The notes under the pieces: model-generated
Told to the model about the DNA's origin: nothing
The model's database searches: none
The model's input: only the letters and a program-made list of their open reading frames with translations
In this document: positions 43,799-51,641 of the stretch, one piece after another
Layout: each line of letters starts with the position of its first letter
Position numbering within the stretch: position 1 is the first letter of the stretch
From: Mariniphaga sp964559175
GTDB taxonomy: Bacteria > Bacteroidota > Bacteroidia > Bacteroidales > Prolixibacteraceae
DNA: 64,000 bases
Direction: 5' to 3'
NCBI GenBank assembly: GCA_964559175.1
Contig: CAZLGT010000011.1
Coordinates: 29,752 to 93,751, forward strand
Made by a program: the position numbers and the translations under genes

Positions 43799-44471
43799 AT
43801 TCCTCTCTTGGTGGTTTTCCCTGAATCTTCCGTTCTACCTTACAGGAGAAACTGCACTCGGACGTTTTTACCTTAACCATCGTTTCAGCGAAGACCTCGA
43901 TTTTTTCATCAATGCCGATTCTCAATATCAGCATTACATCTCAGAATTGAAAAACAAAATTACAGACAAGTTTACAGTAAACATTCAGCAATCGCTTTTT
44001 GCCGATGATTACACCCGTTTCTTTATCATAGAAGACGAATTATTTCTCAAAATCGAATTCGTTAATGATGTAAGTTATTATCCCGGAAAGCCGATTAATT
44101 ACAAGTTTGGAAAGATAGACACACCAATAAATATTCTTTCCAATAAACTTACGGCCTTAATAGGTCGCGATGAGCCCAAAGATATTTTCGACATCATTCA
44201 TCTTTCACTGAACTATTCATTTAACTGGATCAATATTTTTGAAAATGCGAAACAAAAAGCAGTTATCAACGAATTGGATGTTGAACAACGCTTAGTGTCT
44301 TTTCCAGTTGAATGGCTCGAAAATGTCAATTGGTTGAACAAACCTGTTAATATTGATAAAACCCGGAAAATACTGAATCAAATTGCAGATGACTTCTTAC
44401 TTGGCAAAACCAATTCGCTGGGTATAAAGCAAACACCGATAGGAAAGGCTATACCTATCTCTTTCGACTAA
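43749..44471 (+). CDS. AbiEii/AbiGii-type nucleotidyltransferase (toxin-like)
   Basis: A protein of 240 residues with the DUF1814/AbiEii nucleotidyltransferase signature TGETALGRFYLNHRFSEDLDFFI, including the catalytic acids in EDLDFF, and KLTALIGRDEPKDIFDIIHL further on. AbiEii proteins are toxins of type IV systems that act in phage abortive infection by nucleotidyl transfer. The family also has members with no shown toxicity. It overlaps its upstream partner. Base composition is more AT-rich than the sugar genes, suggesting transfer. Confidence 0.8.
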   Translation: MNSSKKDYSKLYQLQDKFLSWWFSLNLPFYLTGETALGRFYLNHRFSEDLDFFINADSQYQHYISELKNKITDKFTVNIQQSLFADDYTRFFIIEDELFLKIEFVNDVSYYPGKPINYKFGKIDTPINILSNKLTALIGRDEPKDIFDIIHLSLNYSFNWINIFENAKQKAVINELDVEQRLVSFPVEWLENVNWLNKPVNIDKTRKILNQIADDFLLGKTNSLGIKQTPIGKAIPISFD

Positions 44472-44584
44472 TTAATGTAATCCATATTAACCAAGGGCGT
44501 TCCCGCTAACAATGTCTTAACCGACGAATACAAAAACAACAAAATCAGTTTTCCCGATTATGCCTGATCGTTTTAAAAAGTTAA
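44472..44584. other. Intergenic, no gene recognised
   Basis: A stretch near 44520-44566 can be read as an in-frame protein tail (NEYKNNKISFPDYA, then stop), which I could not assign. Confidence 0.3.
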
Positions 44585-44854
44585 ATCCAATACAAAGCTT
44601 TCAACTGTTTTGTCTCGAAAGCTACCGCAGCGCTAAAGGTGTTTCGGCAAAAAAAGCTTTATCCAGCTTTAAAAAGATACACATTAAAAGAACTTGCCGG
44701 TATATTTGAAAAAGCAACTAAGAAAAAGCTAAATATTAATTGGGGCGGAAAACCTTACCGGGAAAGAGAAATAATGATTCCGTGGAATAATGTAAAAGTT
44801 GTACCGGAATGGAAACCATTCATCTCTGTTTTTGATGGAATAAATGAATTATAA
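44585..44854 (+). pseudogene. Relic of an NAD-dependent sugar epimerase (internal deletion)
   Basis: The frame is open without a proper start and reads SKATAAL (part of an SDR active-site YxxSK-like region). It then jumps to RYTLKELAGIFEKATKKKL and NWGGKPYREREIMIPWNN, which is the C-terminal part of sugar-nucleotide epimerases/dehydratases. About 120 residues of the fold between these parts are missing, so it is a decayed gene. It ends just before the second assembly gap. Confidence 0.55.
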
Positions 44855-44909
44855 ATATGAATCAAAAAGAACAACTGAAATTAGCATTATGAACTCCGAA
44901 CTCCGAACT

Positions 44910-45009
44910 NNNNNNNNNNNNNNNNNNNNNNNNNNNNNNNNNNNNNNNNNNNNNNNNNNNNNNNNNNNNNNNNNNNNNNNNNNNNNNNNNNNNNNNNNNN
45001 NNNNNNNNN
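44910..45009. other. Assembly gap (100 N) between identical sequences
   Basis: The 54 bases before the gap (44856-44909, ATGAATCAAAAAGAACAACT...) are repeated right after it (45011-45064). This is what unmerged overlapping contig ends look like; a true tandem duplication is the alternative. Confidence 0.9.
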
Positions 45010-45351
45010 ATATGAATCAAAAAGAACAACTGAAATTAGCATTATGAACTCCGAACTCCGAACTTTCCGAACTCAAACCAGCAACCAGCAGCCAGCAATC
45101 AACAGCCAGCAACCAGCAACCAGCAACCCTCTTCCCCCCATGCTCTCTGCTCTTTGCTTGTCACAATTTGACAATTTCTCAATTTGGCAATTTCACAGTT
45201 TAGCAATTTGGCAATTTCTCCATTTGACATTTTGTTTATCTTTACCGACTGAAAATAAAGACATTGAAACACTTTTTTATTGAAAAAAGAGATAAACTTA
45301 TTGCACTCAAAAACAGCAATAATTTAGTATCTTTACAAAAATTCTGACAAG
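45010..45351. other. Intergenic low-complexity field
   Basis: ACCAGCAACC and CAATTTGGCAATTT tracts, then promoter-like TATCTTTA boxes at 45237-45244 and 45328-45335. The second lies 16 nt before the RelB-like antitoxin start and is its likely promoter. No gene seen. Confidence 0.55.
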
Positions 45352-45549
45352 ATGCTTGACATTAAGAAAACATACCTTACAGACGAAAAAAAACGACCAG
45401 TAGCCGTTCAGGTCGATATTGAAACCTTCGAAAAAATGGAACAACTGCTCGAAGATTATGCGTTAGCGCAATTTATCGAAGAAAACAATCCTGATGAAAA
45501 TCTTTCTCTAAACGAAGCAAAGGAATACTATAGAAAATTAGAAAAATAA
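45352..45549 (+). CDS. Type II antitoxin, Phd/RelB-like
   Basis: A protein of 65 residues: a short beta/helix N-terminus (TYLTDEKKRPVAVQVDIETFEKMEQLLEDYAL) typical of Phd/YefM-like antitoxins, then an acidic C-terminal tail that would wrap the toxin. The stop overlaps the toxin ATG (TAATG), so synthesis is coupled. Confidence 0.8.
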   Translation: MLDIKKTYLTDEKKRPVAVQVDIETFEKMEQLLEDYALAQFIEENNPDENLSLNEAKEYYRKLEK

Positions 45550-45821
45550 TGAGTCTGGAAATTCGGATAAACAAAACGTTTTTAAAAGAACTGTCCCGGT
45601 TACCGGTAAATCAAAGAAAAATTATCGAACATTTTGTTTTTAATGAAGCACGAAATTTCAAAAGGCCAGACGATATCCCAAATTTAAAAAAACTTAAAGG
45701 ATTTAAATTTTACTATAGAATCAGGTTCGGTAAATATAGAGCAGGGCTCCGAATACAAAATAATATTCTGGTGTTTGAGCGGCTGCTTCATAGAAAAGAT
45801 ATTTATAAGTTTTATCCATGA
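45549..45821 (+). CDS. RelE/ParE superfamily toxin
   Basis: A 90-residue basic protein of the RelE fold, with FLKELSRLPVNQRKIIEHF, LKKLKGFKFYYRIRFGKYRAGL and FERLLHRKDIYKFYP. RelE toxins cut mRNA on the ribosome; the set of basic residues (Lys, Arg, Arg, Tyr) fits an mRNA interferase rather than a gyrase poison, but this is inference. Confidence 0.85.
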   Translation: MSLEIRINKTFLKELSRLPVNQRKIIEHFVFNEARNFKRPDDIPNLKKLKGFKFYYRIRFGKYRAGLRIQNNILVFERLLHRKDIYKFYP

Positions 45822-45911
45822 AAATATTTTATTTGAAGACCAATACCAGCAAAAGTAAGTGACACAAAGCCTGAAAAATTAGCTGGTAGTTTAATACTCT
45901 GAACTTTAAAA

Positions 45912-47261
45912 ATGGCAAAGCAACAAATCATATTGGATTTAAATGCAGCTCTGGAACTTGGCGAAGGCCAGTTCATTGAATTCAAGGAGTTGCCCGATAA
46001 AAACCTGCCCAAAGAAATGGTTGCTTTTGCCAATGCATCTGGTGGCGTTATTTATCTTGGAATTACCGATAACGGAAAAATAAAAGGCATTGAAACATCA
46101 AACAGGCTGAAATCGCAGATACAAGATACAGCCCGGAATTGCGACCCGCCAGTTGCTGTTCTTTTAACTCAAATACAAAATGTACTGGCCATTGAAGTGA
46201 AAGAAGGCATAAATAAACCCTACTCCTGTGCTTCCGGTTTTTTTATGCGAATGGGTGCCAATTCACAAAAAATGAATCGTGACGAAATTCTGTCGCTGGC
46301 AATTAAAACAGGAAAAATCCGCTACGACGAGCAAATTTGTGTCGATTTCGACTGGAAAGATTTCGACGACGAAAAATTTGAATATTACCTTAAACTTGCC
46401 GGTATTTCAAACAACATGCCCAAAGAAGAAATCCTGAGAAACCTGAGGGTGCTTACCAGCGATGGGCTTACAAATGCCGGAGTGCTCTATTTTGCCAAAA
46501 AACCTTACAAATACATCATCAGCTCAAAAATCAGGTGCATCCATTTTAACGACGACAAACGTGTTGATATTTTGGACAAAAAGGAGGTGGACCGCGGAAT
46601 CATCGGGAACATTGAATTTGCCGTTGCATATCTCAAAGAACGCATCCCGGTAAGGTTTGAAATAAAAGACCTGAAAAGAGATGAATTCCCGGAATATCCT
46701 ATCGAAGCTTATCGGGAAGCAATAGTAAATGCAGTAATCCACTTCGATTATTTCCTGGGCGATACAATTGCCATTGAAAAACTCAAAAACAGTATCATTA
46801 TCAACAATAAAGGAGAACTTTTATTCCCCGAAAGTGATTTTGGAAAACGAAGCGAAGCCAGAAATCGTTTGCTGGTAGATTTACTTGCCCGTACCGATTT
46901 TATGGAAAAAGCAGGCACCGGTATAAAACGGGTAACCGATGCCTGCATTGATAACGGAAATAAATGTACCTTTAATTTCTCCGATGCGTTTTGGGTAACC
47001 ATAAAATCAAATGTCATCAGTAAGGTCGGTGAAAAGGTCGGTGAAAAGGTCGGTGAAAAGGTCGGTGAAAAGGTTACCGATAACCAATATAAAATTGTAT
47101 ATCAAATGCAAAAAAACCCATACATTTCAGCTAAAGTGTTAGCGGATATAGTAGGTATCTCGGTTCGTAAAATTGAAACAAACATTAAAAAACTGAAAGA
47201 TTTGGGCATTATCGAACGCATCGGCTCCCCAAAAGGCGGGCATTGGAAAATTATCAATTAA
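45912..47261 (+). CDS. AlbA_2/RecG-C-like ATPase with winged helix, KVGE tetrapeptide linker
   Basis: A protein of 449 residues. An N-terminal Schlafen AlbA_2 domain (FIEFKELPDKNLPKEMVAFANASGGVIYLGIT, about 17-130). A GHKL-like ATP-binding domain (YREAIVNAVIHFDYFLGD, about 255-360). Then four copies of a 12-bp unit coding KVGE. Last a winged helix (SAKVLADIVGISVRKIETNIKK) ending IERIGSPKGGHWKIIN. Such proteins are thought to be nucleic-acid-binding regulators or stress/defence proteins; function is unproved. The last 51 nt and the downstream spacer are nearly identical to those of the paralogue at 48359. Confidence 0.85.
   Translation: MAKQQIILDLNAALELGEGQFIEFKELPDKNLPKEMVAFANASGGVIYLGITDNGKIKGIETSNRLKSQIQDTARNCDPPVAVLLTQIQNVLAIEVKEGINKPYSCASGFFMRMGANSQKMNRDEILSLAIKTGKIRYDEQICVDFDWKDFDDEKFEYYLKLAGISNNMPKEEILRNLRVLTSDGLTNAGVLYFAKKPYKYIISSKIRCIHFNDDKRVDILDKKEVDRGIIGNIEFAVAYLKERIPVRFEIKDLKRDEFPEYPIEAYREAIVNAVIHFDYFLGDTIAIEKLKNSIIINNKGELLFPESDFGKRSEARNRLLVDLLARTDFMEKAGTGIKRVTDACIDNGNKCTFNFSDAFWVTIKSNVISKVGEKVGEKVGEKVGEKVTDNQYKIVYQMQKNPYISAKVLADIVGISVRKIETNIKKLKDLGIIERIGSPKGGHWKIIN
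47022..47069 (+). repeat. Four perfect 12-bp coding repeats (AAGGTCGGTGAA)
   Basis: Four identical units encode KVGE x4 between the ATPase and the winged helix of the upstream-described protein. Perfect identity suggests recent slippage. Confidence 0.95.
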
Positions 47262-47548
47262 CCTGTCAAACCTTTAACCTGAAACTTTAAACTCTGTCCC
47301 GATAGCTATCGGGATGAACTTTGAACTCCGAACTCCGAACTTTCCGAACTCAAACTAGCAACCAGCAACCAGCAACCAGCAACCAGCAACTCCGAACTTT
47401 CCGAATGATAATTAGTATCTTTGCACCCGCAAAAAATGATTGCAACAGTAAGAAAACAAAACAAACATCAACGGGAGGTTACTTCACTTTTAAAATGTGA
47501 CCGAGAGGGCGGAGCTGTGAAAATTCAGTGCGACCCGGCATTTATCCC
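47211..47548. repeat. 338-bp segmental duplication, copy 1
   Basis: It matches 49763-50100 with about five substitutions and no gap. It covers the 3' end of the AlbA_2 gene, low-complexity tracts, the palindrome TCCCGATAGCTATCGGGA (47297-47314), a TATCTTTG promoter box (47416-47423) and the GGCGGAGCT motif. Confidence 0.95.
47497..47523 (+). promoter_or_regulatory. GGCGGAGCT leader motif, copy 3
   Basis: GTGACCGA then GAGGGCGGAGCTGTGAAAA, about 74 nt downstream of a TATCTTTG box. The next gene is the small antitoxin-like gene at 47717, which has its own promoter. Confidence 0.55.
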
Positions 47549-47675
47549 AATAACTTAAAGGACTGCCAGCCAACAGAAAACTGACTTCCCAATTTGGCCC
47601 TATGCCCTATGCTCTTTAAACTTTAAACTCGAAACTTTGTCCCGATAGCTATCGGGATGAACCCTCTTCCTTCTC

Positions 47676-47706
47676 TTTGATTTTACCAGCATTTTTAATA
47701 CTTTTG
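47676..47706 (+). promoter_or_regulatory. Near-leaderless antitoxin promoter, copy 1
   Basis: TTTG (47676-47679), 19-bp spacer, TACTTTTG (47699-47706), then only 10 nt to the ATG at 47717. The same arrangement and sequence precede the antitoxin genes at 50204 and 50942. A copy of TCCCGATAGCTATCGGGA lies just upstream (47640-47657). Confidence 0.75.
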
Positions 47707-47716
47707 AAGAAAAAAA

Positions 47717-47941
47717 ATGGAAGCAATAATTATAAAGCCAAAAGACAAAGGCGAACTTAATTTTTTTCTTGAACTTGCCAAAAGGCTTGGGGTCAGTGCT
47801 AAAACTTACGAAGAAATGCAAGATGAGCAGCTTTTGAAAGCGATGGAAATAAATCGGAAAACATCAAAAACTGACAAGAAAAAAGTATTGGCAACCCTCA
47901 ATAATATTCTCAACGAAAAACAACAAGACTACCATAAATGA
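47717..47941 (+). CDS. Orphan antitoxin-like protein
   Basis: A 74-residue charged protein (KPKDKGELNFFLELAKRLGVSAKTYEEMQDEQLLKAM) of the kind found as antitoxins in Bacteroidetes TA pairs. Its promoter is the same as those of the two VapB-like antitoxins nearby, but no toxin gene follows. Either the toxin was lost or the gene works alone. Confidence 0.6.
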   Translation: MEAIIIKPKDKGELNFFLELAKRLGVSAKTYEEMQDEQLLKAMEINRKTSKTDKKKVLATLNNILNEKQQDYHK

Positions 47942-48263
47942 ACAGATAGTCTTATTTGCTGCATTTGCACCCCGCGATAAAATTTACCAAATATTTCCTT
48001 GATACCAGCACCCGGCAACCAGTTGGAGCGAAGCGGAAATCCCGCACAGCGGGGCAACCAGCAACCCTCTTCCCCCCATGCTCTCTGCTCTTTGCTTGTC
48101 ACAATTTAACCATTTAACCATTTATCCCATGAAATTCGTGAAATTCAATCCGTGAAATATTCACGATGTGATTTCACTGGATCGAATATTTCATTGGGAT
48201 TTGACCATTTCACATTTTCCTTATCTTTGCCGCTGAATCCAAACTTCAGAAAACATATTTACA
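47942..48263. other. Intergenic repeat field
   Basis: It holds TCCCGCACAGCGGGG (48040-48054), ACCAGCAACC and CAATTTAACCATTT tracts, a long imperfect palindrome at about 48128-48201 (TCCCATGAAAT...ATTTCATTGGGA), and a TATCTTTG box at 48232-48239 that would serve the short frame and ATPase gene that follow. No gene seen. Confidence 0.55.
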
Positions 48264-48359
48264 ATGAACATCCTCAATTTAATAGGACGCGATAAAGAAC
48301 TCTTCACCGAAGATATTGCAGACAGATTAGTAAATATTCCAGGTAGTGTAATTGTTTAA
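48264..48359 (+). pseudogene. 31-codon 5' fragment, possibly of a polysaccharide dehydratase gene
   Basis: MNILNLIGRDKELFTEDIADRL followed by nine residues and a stop. The opening recalls the N-terminus of long UDP-sugar 4,6-dehydratase/epimerase proteins, but I am not certain. Its stop overlaps the ATG of the next gene (TAATG), so the fragment may now act as a translated leader. Confidence 0.4.
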
Positions 48360-49813
48360 TGAACGAAAGTCAGAACATAGAATATAAAATAAATTGGCGC
48401 GACGAATACCTGAAATGGATCGCAGGTTTTGCCAATGCATCAGGTGGTAAAATTTATATTGGCCTCGATGATACGGGTAAAGCTGTTGGATTAACCAATG
48501 TGCATAAATTAATGGAAGACATTCCAAATAAAATTGTCAATTACCTGGGAATCATTGCCGATGTAAATTTATTGCAAACAGACAACAGACCCTACATCGA
48601 AATCAACGTTTCTCCTTCAGGAGTCCCCATTTCATATAAGGGAGCTTATCATTATCGTTCAGGAAGTACTAAACAAGAACTCAAAGGCTCAGCATTGCAG
48701 CAGTTTATTCTGAAACGTTTAGGGAGAACATGGGACGATTTACCCTGCGAAAACGCCACTTTCTCAGATATTGATTCGGATGCGCTTTCCTATTTCTTTA
48801 AAAAAGCGGCAAGCAGTAAACGTTTAACTACCGATATCGAAAAAAGCGATTTAAAAACAGCATTCGAAAACCTCAACCTTTTAACCAACGGCAATAAACT
48901 TAAAAATGCAGCACTATTGTTATTCGGTAAAAAACCTTCAAAGTTTTTTCCCTCGGTGTCATTTAAAATTGGCCGGTTTATAACTGGCGACGACGATTTG
49001 CGTTACCAGGATGTTATAGAAGGCAATATTTTGCAAATGGCAGATAAAGTAATGGATATCCTTAAAACAAAATACCTTATCTCCCCTATAATTTACGAAG
49101 GCTTGCAACGTATCGAAAAACTGGAAGTGCCCGAAATGGCATTACGCGAAGTAATCTTCAACGCAATCATTCATAAAGATTACACCGGAGCCCCCATTCA
49201 GTTAAGCGTGTATAACCATAAATTAATTCTTTGGAACGAAGGCCGTTTACCCGACGATTTTACCATCGAAACCTTGCTCGGCAAACATCCTTCACGGCCG
49301 TTTAATAAAAATGTAGCCGACATATTTTTTAAAGCTGGTTTTATTGAAGCCTGGGGCCGGGGAATTGCTAAAATCACCAATGGTTTCAAAAATGAAGGAT
49401 TAAAAATTCCGGTATTTGAAACTACCATGGGTGGCATATTGGTTACTATCGACAGGCCCAACTATAATTTAAAAGATCGTGACACCAATGATGTCCCCGA
49501 TGATGTCCCCGATGATGTCCCCGATAATGTCACCGATAATGTCACCGATAAGGTCGTAGATAAAGTCGCAGATAAGGTCCCCGATAAAGTCCCCGATAAG
49601 GTCCCCGATAAGGTCCCCGATAATCTGACAGAAAACCAACAAAAAATTTTGAAATTAGTTGCACAAAACAAAACCGTTTCAATGTCGGAAATAGCTGAAA
49701 ATATTGGCATCTCAAAACGAAAAGTGCTTGACAATATCAACAAGCTGAAAAACCGCGGATTAATCGAACGCATCGGCTCCCCAAAAGGCGGGCATTGGAA
49801 AATTATCAATTAA
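48359..49813 (+). CDS. AlbA_2/RecG-C-like ATPase with winged helix, DxVP tetrapeptide linker
   Basis: A protein of 484 residues with the same architecture as the one at 45912. AlbA_2 domain (EYKINWRDEYLKWIAGFANASGGKIYIGLD), ATP-binding domain (MALREVIFNAIIHKDYTG, FKAGFIEAWGRGIAKI), about eleven 12-bp units coding DDVP/DKVP/DNVT variants (49490-49627), and a C-terminal winged helix (SMSEIAENIGISKRKVLDNINK). The last 17 codons are the same as in the 45912 gene because of the duplicated segment. Function unproved; regulatory or defence role is plausible. Confidence 0.85.
   Translation: MNESQNIEYKINWRDEYLKWIAGFANASGGKIYIGLDDTGKAVGLTNVHKLMEDIPNKIVNYLGIIADVNLLQTDNRPYIEINVSPSGVPISYKGAYHYRSGSTKQELKGSALQQFILKRLGRTWDDLPCENATFSDIDSDALSYFFKKAASSKRLTTDIEKSDLKTAFENLNLLTNGNKLKNAALLLFGKKPSKFFPSVSFKIGRFITGDDDLRYQDVIEGNILQMADKVMDILKTKYLISPIIYEGLQRIEKLEVPEMALREVIFNAIIHKDYTGAPIQLSVYNHKLILWNEGRLPDDFTIETLLGKHPSRPFNKNVADIFFKAGFIEAWGRGIAKITNGFKNEGLKIPVFETTMGGILVTIDRPNYNLKDRDTNDVPDDVPDDVPDNVTDNVTDKVVDKVADKVPDKVPDKVPDKVPDNLTENQQKILKLVAQNKTVSMSEIAENIGISKRKVLDNINKLKNRGLIERIGSPKGGHWKIIN
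49490..49627 (+). repeat. About eleven degenerate 12-bp coding repeats (GATRAKGTCMCC)
   Basis: Period of 12 bp / 4 residues, units DDVP, DNVT, DKVV, DKVA and DKVP. The array lies at the same domain junction as the KVGE array at 47022. Confidence 0.9.
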
Positions 49814-50100
49814 CCTGTCAAACCTTTAACCTGAAACTTTAAACTCTGTCCCGATAGCTATCGGGATGAACTTTGAACTCCGAACTCCGAACTTTCCGAA
49901 CTCAAACTAGCAACCAGCAACCAGCAACCAGCAACCAGCAACTCCGAACTTTCCGAATGATAATTAGTATCTTTGCACCCGCAAAAAATGATTGCAACAG
50001 TAAGAAAACAAAACAATCATCAACGGGAGGTTACTTCACTTTTAACATGTAACTGAGAAGGCGGAGCTGTGAAAATTCAGTGCGACCCGGCATTTATCCC
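49763..50100. repeat. 338-bp segmental duplication, copy 2
   Basis: Same content as 47211-47548, including the palindrome at 49849-49866, at a constant offset of 2552 bp. Confidence 0.95.
50049..50075 (+). promoter_or_regulatory. GGCGGAGCT leader motif, copy 4
   Basis: GTAACTGA then GAAGGCGGAGCTGTGAAAA. Four of the about five substitutions between the duplicated segments fall in or next to this motif, yet the core is unchanged. Confidence 0.55.
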
Positions 50101-50162
50101 GATAACTATCCGTGTCCTGAAACCAGCAACCAGCAACCAGCAACTCGGAACCTGACCCCCTC

Positions 50163-50193
50163 TTTGTTTTTATTAATGTTTTTAATACTTTTG
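50163..50193 (+). promoter_or_regulatory. Near-leaderless antitoxin promoter, copy 2
   Basis: TTTG (50163-50166), 19-bp spacer, TACTTTTG (50186-50193), ATG 10 nt later at 50204. Confidence 0.75.
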
Positions 50194-50203
50194 AAGAAAA
50201 AAA

Positions 50204-50437
50204 ATGACAACGTTAAAAATTACAGTGGATAATAAAAAAAATGCAAGACTTCTTTCTAAAGTTTTGAAAAACATGAATTTTGTAAAAAGAATTGAAGAAG
50301 AAAACAAGGCATCTGACAATCAATATAAAACCCTCAATAAATTATTCAACAACATTGAACATGGAAAAGTATTCACTGAAATAGACGACCCCGTAAAATG
50401 GCAAAAAGAAATTCGTGATGATTGGGAAGCTCGTTGA
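50204..50437 (+). CDS. VapB-like antitoxin 1
   Basis: A 77-residue charged protein (TTLKITVDNKKNARLLSKVLKNMNFV, acidic C-terminal half ending DDPVKWQKEIRDDWEAR). The first part may form the dimeric DNA-binding end and the rest may wrap the toxin. It overlaps the PIN toxin gene by 20 nt. Promoter shared in type with 47717 and 50942. Confidence 0.75.
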   Translation: MTTLKITVDNKKNARLLSKVLKNMNFVKRIEEENKASDNQYKTLNKLFNNIEHGKVFTEIDDPVKWQKEIRDDWEAR

Positions 50438-50792
50438 CACAAATATTCTGATTTACCTTTCAAAGAAACAACTGGCATTCGACAAGGTGGCCTTGCCGGG
50501 AGACAAACTTTTTATTTCTGTAATAACTTACATGGAAGTTTTGGGGTATCGGTTTCCTAAAAATTCTGAGAAAAAAATTGTTGAAGAACTTTGCAAAAAC
50601 CTTCCGGTAATTGAGCTTGACAGGGAAATTGTAGAAAAGGTAATACAAATCAGACAACAAAACAAAATTAAATTACCCGATGCGATAATCCTGGCTACAG
50701 CAATCATTAATAATTTTGAACTAATCACAGCGAATGTCAACGACTTTTCAAATATCCAACATGATATAGAGATTATTAATCCAATGGTTTGA
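50418..50792 (+). CDS. VapC-like PIN domain toxin 1
   Basis: A PIN ribonuclease of about 124 residues. Acidic active-site residues are in KLVDTNILIYL, ITYMEVLGYRF and KLPDAIILATAI, with NVNDFSNI near the end. Start at ATG 50418; a GTG directly before it (50415) is also in frame. VapC toxins cut tRNA or rRNA; target unknown. Confidence 0.88.
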   Translation: MIGKLVDTNILIYLSKKQLAFDKVALPGDKLFISVITYMEVLGYRFPKNSEKKIVEELCKNLPVIELDREIVEKVIQIRQQNKIKLPDAIILATAIINNFELITANVNDFSNIQHDIEIINPMV

Positions 50793-50901
50793 ATATTATA
50801 AAAAGTAAAAAATAAGTACGTAAAACGGTCAACGTTATTTAGGCATACACACCTCTGAACTTTGAACTCAAAACTTTAAACTTTGAACTCTCCTTCCCCT
50901 C

Positions 50902-50932
50902 TTTGATTTTACCAGCCTTTTTAATACATTTG
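50902..50932 (+). promoter_or_regulatory. Near-leaderless antitoxin promoter, copy 3
   Basis: TTTG (50902-50905), 19-bp spacer, TACATTTG (50925-50932), ATG 9 nt later at 50942. The start at 50942 is preferred to one at 50903, which would lie on the promoter. Confidence 0.75.
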
Positions 50933-50941
50933 AAGAAAAAA

Positions 50942-51187
50942 ATGGAAACGATAATTACAATAAAAAAGAATAAACCTGCTTACAGGGCGCTCATCCTTCT
51001 TGCAAAAGAATTGGAGAAAAATGATAATACATCCATCTCAATAAAGGAGGAAGACAAGAAAAGGAAAAACCTGAACTTAATTTTGCCCACAAAAAAATCA
51101 AATAATTCATTTAACTGTTTTGAGCAGTTATCCGATTTTCCATCACTTAGTGATTTAAGAAAAAAAGCATGGCCCAAAGTCTCATAA
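50942..51187 (+). CDS. VapB-like antitoxin 2
   Basis: An 81-residue charged protein (METIITIKKNKPAYRALILLAKELEKND, then a Lys/Glu-rich middle and SDFPSLSDLRKKAWPKVS). The tail resembles the toxin-binding end of VapB-like antitoxins. It overlaps the PIN toxin by 19 nt. The N-terminus is like that of the orphan at 47717 (MEAIIIKPKDK), in line with a common family. Confidence 0.72.
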   Translation: METIITIKKNKPAYRALILLAKELEKNDNTSISIKEEDKKRKNLNLILPTKKSNNSFNCFEQLSDFPSLSDLRKKAWPKVS

Positions 51188-51573
51188 TAGTTGACAGTTG
51201 TGTCTTTATTAAAGCATTCAGGAAGGATGCTCAGGCAAGAAATGACCTTAAAAATATTGAGGGAAGAACTGCATATTCAATTATAGCACAACTGGAATTG
51301 CTCACCGGGGCAAATACCAAAGCAAAAAAAGAAGCAATTACCGAAATTTTTGAATCTTACTATGGAATTCCTGTAAATGCTGAAATTTCAAAAATGGCAG
51401 TTCAGATTATGCAAACATATATAACCGGACAACAAGTTTTATCAGTTCCCGATTGTCTCATTGCAGCAACTGCAATAGTTACAGGTTTTCCTTTATTGAC
51501 TTACAACACAAAAGATTTTAGTTTTATCAGGGGCCTTAAACTTTTCAATCAAAAAGATAACAAGGAAAAATAA
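51169..51573 (+). CDS. VapC-like PIN domain toxin 2
   Basis: A 134-residue PIN ribonuclease with acidic positions in IIVDSCVFIKAF, AQLELLTG, VPDCLIAATAIV and NTKDFSFIRGL. It pairs with the antitoxin just upstream. It is not close in sequence to the PIN toxin at 50418, so the two modules were probably gained separately. Confidence 0.88.
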   Translation: MAQSLIIVDSCVFIKAFRKDAQARNDLKNIEGRTAYSIIAQLELLTGANTKAKKEAITEIFESYYGIPVNAEISKMAVQIMQTYITGQQVLSVPDCLIAATAIVTGFPLLTYNTKDFSFIRGLKLFNQKDNKEK

Positions 51574-51641
51574 TTACGAATTGGCGACATCCGACAGCTA
51601 TAAAAGGGAACGCCAGAAGCACACGGGAAAACCAGAAACCT

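Noticed and set aside
49462..49809. 115-codon reverse-strand frame rich in SGTLSGTLSGT
   Set aside because: It is the complement of the 12-bp DxVP coding repeats of the ATPase gene at 48359.
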